DNA of 64,000 bases, taken from assembly GCF_010093815.1 (NCBI RefSeq), contig NW_022985568.1, positions 22,201 to 86,200 on the forward strand, in the 5' to 3' direction. Origin of the DNA: Pseudovirgaria hyperparasitica. Lineage: Eukaryota > Ascomycota > Dothideomycetes > Acrospermales > Acrospermaceae. The position numbers were made by a program, and so were the translations under genes. Under the pieces are notes generated by a model that worked only from the letters and a program-made list of their open reading frames with translations, had not been told where the DNA came from and did no database searches. The first letter of the stretch is position 1. Each line of letters opens with the position of its first letter. Shown piece by piece: positions 57,283 to 64,000 of the stretch.

Positions 57283-59232
57283 ATGGCGGCGAACGTTGCG
57301 CACAAGTTTCAGATAGAGGCGGCCTTGCATGCAGAGAATCAAGCAATCTCGGCGGGAAACCTCAAGGAGGATAATCCTCTGGACCTGAGCGAGAATTTCA
57401 GGATCTTTTGCGAGGCATGCCGTCGAGGCGACTTGAGGACATGCCAGGAAATGATTCAGCTTGGGGTGAATATCAATGCGAGAGACAAGTTTGATTATAC
57501 GCCCTTGATTCTGGTGAGCACTGCTGCGCTAATCCGTTAACAAAGCCGCCTCGCTTACATGACGCTTCATCAGGCCAGTTTATGCGGCCATTACGAAGTC
57601 GCACAGCTCCTCCTCGAAGCCGGCGCATTATGTGAGCGCGACACATTCCAAGGCGAGCGCTGTCTTTACAATGCCTTGAATGATCGTATTCGTAACCTGT
57701 TGTTGTCTTATGACTATTCCAAGTTCACGGACCCCTTACAACCTTTCGCCGCACACATCACCTCTCTCCTTTCAATTGAAACCCCCAGAACGACCGATAT
57801 AACCTTGACGTCAGCCACTTCCGCCCCTTTCGAGCTGCACAAATTTGTCCTCGCAGCAAGGAGCCCTTACTTTGCAAAGAAGCTAGAGCAAGATCCAGGC
57901 ATACAGAACTGGAAGATATCCAATGATGTTCCCGGCCAGAGTTTCAGTGTCGCAGTGCGGTACTTGTACTTGTCCGAAGTTTCTATAGATCTGGGCGCGT
58001 CAGGCGAAGAGCAGGCTATCTTGGAAGGTATTGCGAAGATTTCGAAGCATCTTGAAATCGAGCGGCTGTTTGAGGACATGATAGAGGGCGGTGACCGACG
58101 ACTCGCTCGACAACGACGAACACAAGAGCTCGAGCGTGGCGCTGCTCAATTTGAACGATGGTTCAAGAATAACGTGCTGAAATATAAGGTGGAGTTGGAT
58201 TCGAGTAAAGTGGACGACGTGGTATGGGATCACAACAATGCAATGTTTGCAGACATCTTGCTCCGCGCAGACGAGGATGTTGAAGAAGACGAAGACGAAG
58301 ACGAAGACACAACGATTACGACAAATGACCGATTGTGTGCGAACGATCTCTCGCCGAACAGCATTGCCATCAGATCAACTTCCGTCTTGCGCTCGCCGTC
58401 GAAGCCACGCAAACCTCGACGGTCTACCATTTATCCTGCGCACCGTGCTATACTCCTTCGCTCGGACTTTTTCGCCACAATGTTCTCGTCGTCTTTCCGT
58501 GAAGCACAAACCACGCCTCACCTCCAAACAGTCTCCATTTCATGCTCACCTCGAGTCCTCGAAATCGTGCTCTCCTTTTTGTACACTGGAAAGACTGACT
58601 TTGGTCTGGAGGACGCAATTGACGTGCTTTTCACCGCAGACCTCTTATTCATAGATAAACTCAAAATGAAGGCGGCCACAATCATCAGTACTCTCGGAAA
58701 CGGCATGGACTCTATTGTTAATTCCGAGACCCCACAAGGCGAAACCGATATAGAAGACGTCATAGACATATTCGATGTCGTGCGGGCAGGGTGGGATACA
58801 CGTGTGCAGAGGCTAGAAGAGTTTGGCGCGCGATATATTGCGCAACGGCTAGAGCAATATATAGACTTAGAGGATTTCGCGGACCTGGTAAGAGAAAGCG
58901 CGAATAGAGTGCAGGCGCGACAGGAGACAGATACTGTCGAGCTAGTGGACGACATACGATACTATTTGTCTGAGCGCTTCCGTTTGCGGTTCGAGGACAC
59001 AACCTTCGATGAGACGAACGGGGAATCAGGGCCTCTTATCACCGTCGATGGGAAGTCGGTATTGGGCGGCGCTCAGGCGGGTGCCCAAGTTGCCACGGAG
59101 ATTGGAGTCGGGGAAGTACGGACTTTAGACGGAGAGCTTGCAGGCGATGAGTTTGAACAGGATGCGATTAATTATAAAATCTTGCTGGGAAAGATAGAGT
59201 CCCTACTTGAGAAACTGAAGTTGGACGCATAG
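57283..59232 (+). CDS. Ankyrin-repeat protein with two BTB/POZ domains
   Basis: Two exons (intron 57514-57573) give 629 aa. The layout matches ABTB1-type proteins: ankyrin repeats near the N-terminus (ACRRGDLRTCQEMIQLGVNI, ASLCGHYEVAQLLLEAGA), then a first BTB (APFELHKFVLAARSPYFAKK, VRYLYLSEVSID). A helical linker follows with an acidic run of Asp/Glu about 10 long (58290-58310). The second BTB is IYPAHRAILLRSDFFATMF, then EIVLSFLYTGKTDFGLED. The end is helical (IDLEDFADLVRES). Such proteins are often substrate adaptors for cullin-3 ubiquitin ligases; that role is inference here. The ATG at 57283 (MAANVAHKF) is chosen over upstream frame extensions without Met context. Confidence 0.88.
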
Positions 59233-60363
59233 TCCGATGGTTCGTTCATATACTATAGCAAGCGTTCAGTTTCTTGAAAATATAACCTAAAAAGCTATAT
59301 TGCCCATCTCATAATGAAAGCGTCGAGAATTACTGCATTTCACATTAAAGAATGCATAATTTTCAAACATAACATATCTTGAGAACAGATCGCTAGAGAC
59401 TCTGTTGACTACCTAATGTCCAACATCCCAAGCAAGGGATTTCAAGTTATGCCCGAGCATTACAGATTATATACACGTAAAACGCTCAACTTCTTCAGTA
59501 GTGCGTTGATTGCATTGATTGCGTTGGTTCTATGTCAGCAGCAGCGAAGAATAACGAGATCTTTATATGTTTGATCTTAGATAGGTCCGTGTCACTCTTA
59601 TCTATTTACTTGAGCCGTCGTTTTGCAGCTGATTCGTCAAACTGTTGTTTAGCACAAGCGGCTCTTATAGATAATTAACTATATAGAAGAAAGTAATAAA
59701 TAAATATATATATAGTGACGTATAGTATTTAACTATACTACTATCTATATATATAAGGGAACCTACCTTTATACATTTAGATAGTATGCCAAATTTCATG
59801 AATACTTTCTCCCTTATACTTTTGAACACAAACCCAGGATATCGAACAACGGGGGGAAATGTGATAGCGGAGCACTTCCGTGGTATATAAATCACCCCAA
59901 AGCCAATAACACCTAATCTTATAATAATGCACATATACAAATGATATCAATGAGTCTTCTCATCGTCGGTTGGTTGTTCATACGAAAGTCGGCGCCGTCG
60001 GGGCATAATGCTCGCACTGTTCGGTCTCAGCATTTCAAAGAATACTGGACTGACTATTGTCAAAGGACCTGACGATATTGTTAAAGAACATGCGGTGCCA
60101 ACAATATGCGCAACATCGATCACCCGAAAAGGTGACGGTCTTGAAAAGCTGGGGTCAAGGGAGTGTTGGGGTTCATCTGATCACTTCCATCACACATGCG
60201 CTCACGGTGAACAACGGCTTGTTTCTCCGTGGACTGACGTCCATCGGCTTCGTTGCGCTCTTGAGTGGACCCAACCATCTCGTATATTTGGTTTTTCAAG
60301 CCTTCCGTGTCGACAGGCGAAGCAGGTGTCTGAGGTAATCGATAGCATTATCCGGTACAACCA
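59233..60363. other. Intergenic region with AT-rich patch
   Basis: 3' flank of the ankyrin-BTB gene, then an AT-rich patch (59660-59780) with TA repeats that may be a RIP-touched repeat fragment. Plus-strand frames at 60008-60373 suggest a decayed membrane-protein fragment (TSITHALTVNNGLFLRG) but cannot be assigned. Confidence 0.4.
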
Positions 60364-61600
60364 TCATGGTTGAACCTGACGTTGAACCCTGGCCAGGTAG
60401 TTCGGCTTTCGGGATGACTTTGTTACTCTCCAGTTCGGCATCTCCGCTATCGGAGCTCTGTTCGGAGGTGATCCCTTGCCAGCCAGCGCAGTAGCCTCTG
60501 CGATGAACTTCTGCATAAACACTCGCTTCCGCCACCCTAGAAGCAAACCTAACAAACTTAGTACAGTACCACCTACTCCAAGGCCAGTCAAGCTTAAGAC
60601 TCAAGTCGTTCGATCGTATATCTTAATACTTACGCGAACCGGTCGCAGTAGTGGAGTTTGCGGAACAAAGATTTTCGTTCCTTAAGGGAGGATTGATCGT
60701 TACAATATGCGGCTGGACTCCAAGCTCCCAATCGTGTTGACACACCGAGAAGTTGTACCGCTTGAAGTCGACAATGACATATGCTTCTTGCAAGAACATG
60801 CGACCCTGTGCATATGGCCCACTATCTTGCGTGTGTCGTAGCGGGGAGTACATGGTGTTATTGTCTAGACTCCGATAGGGAGGTGTTGCTATAAGGTTAA
60901 AAGCGCTATAGGAGAGGATAATATCAACTGCAGGCCATCGAACCAGACTGACACCTAGCGTAAATTTCACATTGGCGTTGATGTCCTGCAGCGGCTTATG
61001 CAAAGTATCGTCATATAGCAAACCAAAGGCTCGTTTGACAAGGTGCACACTTGTTCTGGTAGCCAAAGCTTAGTGATGGTAAAGTCTATGAATGCGTAGC
61101 AAGGGCCCTCAAGAGTTCCATCGATTCTTACTTCTGTAAGCTGTCCATGACGACATTTTGGATACCCACCACTAGGTCACGGGAGTTGTCAGGAGCAAAA
61201 GGGAAGTTGACGTCCTTAGAAATAGATTTGCTGGCGTTCCAACACGAATCGTAAAAGTTGACCATCTACCATCAATCAGCCATAGTCATGTTTTTATTTA
61301 AGCTGAGGCTCACTGTCCGTCGATTTCATCCCAGTTTTTATTTGCTGTGAATGGCACAAAATCCTTCCAGCTAAGCCTCAGTACGGCAATATCGGTTTGT
61401 AATCTCTAAACAGCACCTGTTATACATCGATCGTCCTACCAAGTTTTCCGACTGTGCCAACTGCTGCCAGTCTTGGCTCGGCAGAGGACAACAACAATCA
61501 CTGTGGACCATGTATCTTGGGTGCTCGAGATGCCTCTATTGATTACTGATTTCCACCGGCATACACCTATGCTCATTGCTGTATTTACTTTCGCTCTACT
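60364..61600 (-). pseudogene. Aspartic-peptidase (A1-like) membrane protein relic
   Basis: Minus-strand pieces follow the order of a fungal membrane-anchored pepsin-like protein but in different frames. RDLVVGIQNVVMDS is at about 61150-61200. CYAFIDFTITKLWLPEQVC is at about 61050-61110, where the C-terminal catalytic Asp would be expected in D-S/T-T and here reads D-F-T. RAFGLLYDD leads into INANVKFTLGV, then GRMFLQEAYVIVDFKRYNFS and QPHIVTINPP. A hydrophobic helix (GLGVGGTVLSLLGLLLGW) and basic tail (RKRVFMQKFIAEA) end at 60364. Frame changes near 61140 and 61040 cannot be explained by introns of normal size. The N-terminal half is only faintly readable. It is probably inactive. Confidence 0.65.
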
Positions 61601-62851
61601 GAACGGAAACTACGACATCTACACACCTCAGCCGGCGAACAGAGACCTAGACATTACATCCGTCATACAGGGCACCCCCGCATACAGACTGAGCAGCCGC
61701 TATGATTCCGACACTTGTGTGACGATCATCTTTGATGTACCGCACCGTACTTGAACAGACCGTCCGCAGCGTCCACCCCAGCAGTCTTTAAAACAGCGTA
61801 CATTGCGTTAGCCCAAAGGCAGACCACAATCAGTCGTAAGGATCCTTGGTCCCACGTTATCCATACACAACCAGCCACCCGTTAGCGTGACTATCACGGC
61901 TTAATGAGGGACAATCGCCTTCATGTAAGTGACCCGAATCTACTTTATATGAAATATTCATCGTATACCATATTTCTCTAGCTCCAAATCTAGACCGCAA
62001 CTCGCACCTTAATCAAGTCTCACATTTGGTCATACCCAAGATAATCACAAGCCACGATTCTTCCTATAAACTATGTCTTCTTTGGCCTCATGTGTTCGTA
62101 GCGATCGTTCTTCAGGAGATTTTGAACGGAATGCTGATTGGAAAGAATTTCAACGACTTCTTTCGTAGCTCTTACCACATACGAGGTAGAGCGAATGCAA
62201 AACATAAATATCAGTAGCACTGCCACATACATCTCCACTACCATGACCCTCGAGAGCACTTACGTATTCAATTACGTTGGCCACAGTCTTGACTCTGCTT
62301 CATATGGAACAGGAATCATACCTCAAGACTTCCTCTATCAAATCCATGAACGGACGTGTACAGCTGGTGAATGGCATGGAGATGTTACTGTTCTCGTTCT
62401 TGTCAAGTTGGTGTATGCGTCGATCAACCCGAATGAGGCTGCCGTAGGAGTCCTTCAATTAAGCGTCCGTCCATTCTGATAATACTCACCCGTTGTGCTA
62501 GAATCATCTCTCTCGACTGATCCAATTGGACCCAAGCAAACAGCCCATCAAACAAAAAGCAAGCCGATCCATTGGAGCGATCCCACTCTTGCAGCGTTCA
62601 GCGCGCTTTAATCACTTTAGCGTTATTTGCCTATCCTGCATCACCAGTAGATTCATTCCTGGCCACAGTCACTCCAGTGTATTCTATTAAGTCTACAGCT
62701 TCCCTCGATTCATCGTTTGCAGTATTCACGAGCAAAACGAACGTCAATCTTGTTTACATGACCCGTGTAGTGTGGAAAATCAAGATAGAAATTAGAATCA
62801 TCACTTTCACCAAGCATTACCGCCACACATTTCAACAACAGTCCTAACACC
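61601..62851. other. Unassigned sequence between two relics
   Basis: Open stretches on the plus strand (for example 62138-62479, 113 codons) lack recognisable domains and are probably eroded remains of one or both neighbouring relics. Nothing functional is supported. Confidence 0.35.
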
Positions 62852-63833
62852 TTGACAGGTGGCCAACAGCTCATTGGAAACGATGCTACCGACGGGACAC
62901 CACGCCAAACTGGTATAGTCGACTCTCCAGAGCTAGAAGGGGTACTCTGCTCACCACCGATTCTTACGTTAGGCAGTCATACAGTGACCGGGACCGCTGC
63001 AACACAATATTACTTTAGGCCGGGAGCAGTCTTAATATCTGGTGAGACTATTATGGTCGATGCTACAATTATCGGTCTTGACGCTTGAGCTCACTATCTT
63101 ATCATTGGAGGGTCATCGTCATACATCCCAACAGTCGCAACACCAGTTCCTATGCTCAATGTAGATGACACGAAGTATCCGCTTCAACCTGGTAACTCAA
63201 TCATCATTCAAGGACAAAGGCTTGTTGCTGGGTCCGTCATAAATGTTACACCAGATATGCGCATGCTACAGCTGCACCCGTACTTCCAATCGACGGAGCC
63301 AAGTTCACAGCAACACCTGGATCTGGAACGAGCTATGCGATAGGGGTCAATATCTAATACCTGATGGTCAGATCATAGTCGCGAATCTGACGATGTCACT
63401 GACACCTTTTGCTACGGCACTTGTGATCAATAGTGCCACTACAACTCTGTTGAGTCCTCAGTCTCAAGCTACGAATGCACCACTGCTGTCATTGAACGGG
63501 CAGACAATCGCTGCCGACCCGCAGACCGCGTACACTATTGACGGGCAGACCTCTACAACGTCGGATGCCTCGCCAGATCTAGACTCAGCTACCACGACCT
63601 ACCAAATTGTACGTCTCGCCCATACCGAAACCGGAAATGCACTGAATGTAATGGTGCCCGACTTAACTTTCGCCTTGTTCGTTGGGGCTCCTCTTGTATT
63701 TGCTCTAATCTGGAATAAGTTCGATCCCTCATGTGAAACGCTTCAACTTAAATTTGGCTTTGAAGCAAGGACAAACACAAATTTTATATTTACATGTTTT
63801 CTCCCCTTTCGACAGCGTTGGACTCCTTTGTAG
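62852..63833 (+). pseudogene. Decayed repeat-type surface protein gene
   Basis: Imperfect repeats of the kind found in fungal wall/surface proteins are readable: ILTLGSHTVTGTAATQYYF, GHYL-like AHYLIIGGSSSYIPT, LQPGNSIIIQGQRLVAGSVI, QYLIPDGQIIVANLTM and LLSLNGQTIAADPQTAYTI. A hydrophobic segment follows (LTFALFVGAPLVFALIW). The reading is broken by a TGA at 63086-63088, a frame change near 63262 and another near 63345 in a G run. The upstream 5' part (61840-62850) is not recognisable. The unit pattern (beta-strand, Gly, hydroxyl residues) is seen in many uncharacterised fungal proteins. Confidence 0.6.
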
Positions 63834-64000
63834 TCTTCGGAACATTTGTAAAAAGGGAGAACTACGATGCTTATTAATAACTACATCATTAACTCATCTT
63901 ATATAGCTGGCGCCTAGCGTGCACATATACAGTTTGAAATCGCCATGATCTTAAGGTGGATGATCTCTCTTAAGAAGAAGACATTGTCACTAAATCTGGA

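Overview
The window looks like nuclear DNA of a filamentous ascomycete (Pezizomycotina; probably Dothideomycetes, though the class is a guess). Evidence: many short introns (about 40-80 nt) with GTRNGT donors and CTRAY-type branch sites; fungal-only families (DUF7708 NLR-like protein, TRI12-type MFS, CBM18 protein, DUF3455); and a 6.7-kb AT-rich block almost without CA/TG dinucleotides, the mark of repeat-induced point mutation (RIP). Exon joins were worked out by hand from splice consensus and frame; except where noted, exon sums are multiples of three.

Layout. 1-6.8 kb is a RIP-destroyed chromodomain Ty3/gypsy retrotransposon on the minus strand plus flanking repeat DNA. 6.8-19.5 kb is an accessory segment: an APH-like kinase, a DUF7708/NB-ARC/TPR NLR-like gene divergent from a gene for a protein with a C-terminal membrane segment, a C15 pyroglutamyl-peptidase-like gene, a CmcJ/AsaB-like oxygenase gene with a frame break, a fold-back element and a GNAT acetyltransferase. 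20-30 kb is gene-poor and holds two secreted proteins (double-psi barrel-like; DUF3455) and a small signal-peptide/TM protein.

31-43 kb is a dense housekeeping stretch: ALDH3-type aldehyde dehydrogenase, PRELI/UPS mitochondrial lipid-transfer protein, hotdog thioesterase, RPL24, RPL14, NAC-alpha and ATP synthase subunit d. Several act in translation or mitochondria. 43-59 kb mixes a secreted GH16 enzyme, a membrane-anchored triple CBM18 protein, a small coiled-coil protein, a TRI12-type transporter, a NIMA-type kinase and an ankyrin/BTB protein. 60-64 kb contains two decayed genes: an aspartic-peptidase-like relic (minus) and a repeat-type surface-protein relic (plus).

No rRNA, CRISPR or convincing tRNA was seen. 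The strongest leads are the divergent NLR/membrane-protein pair, stop-free introns whose length is a multiple of three (two of exactly 81 nt in RPL14), matching intron positions inside the hevein repeats of the CBM18 gene, and a 23-bp terminus shared by two sites 10.5 kb apart.
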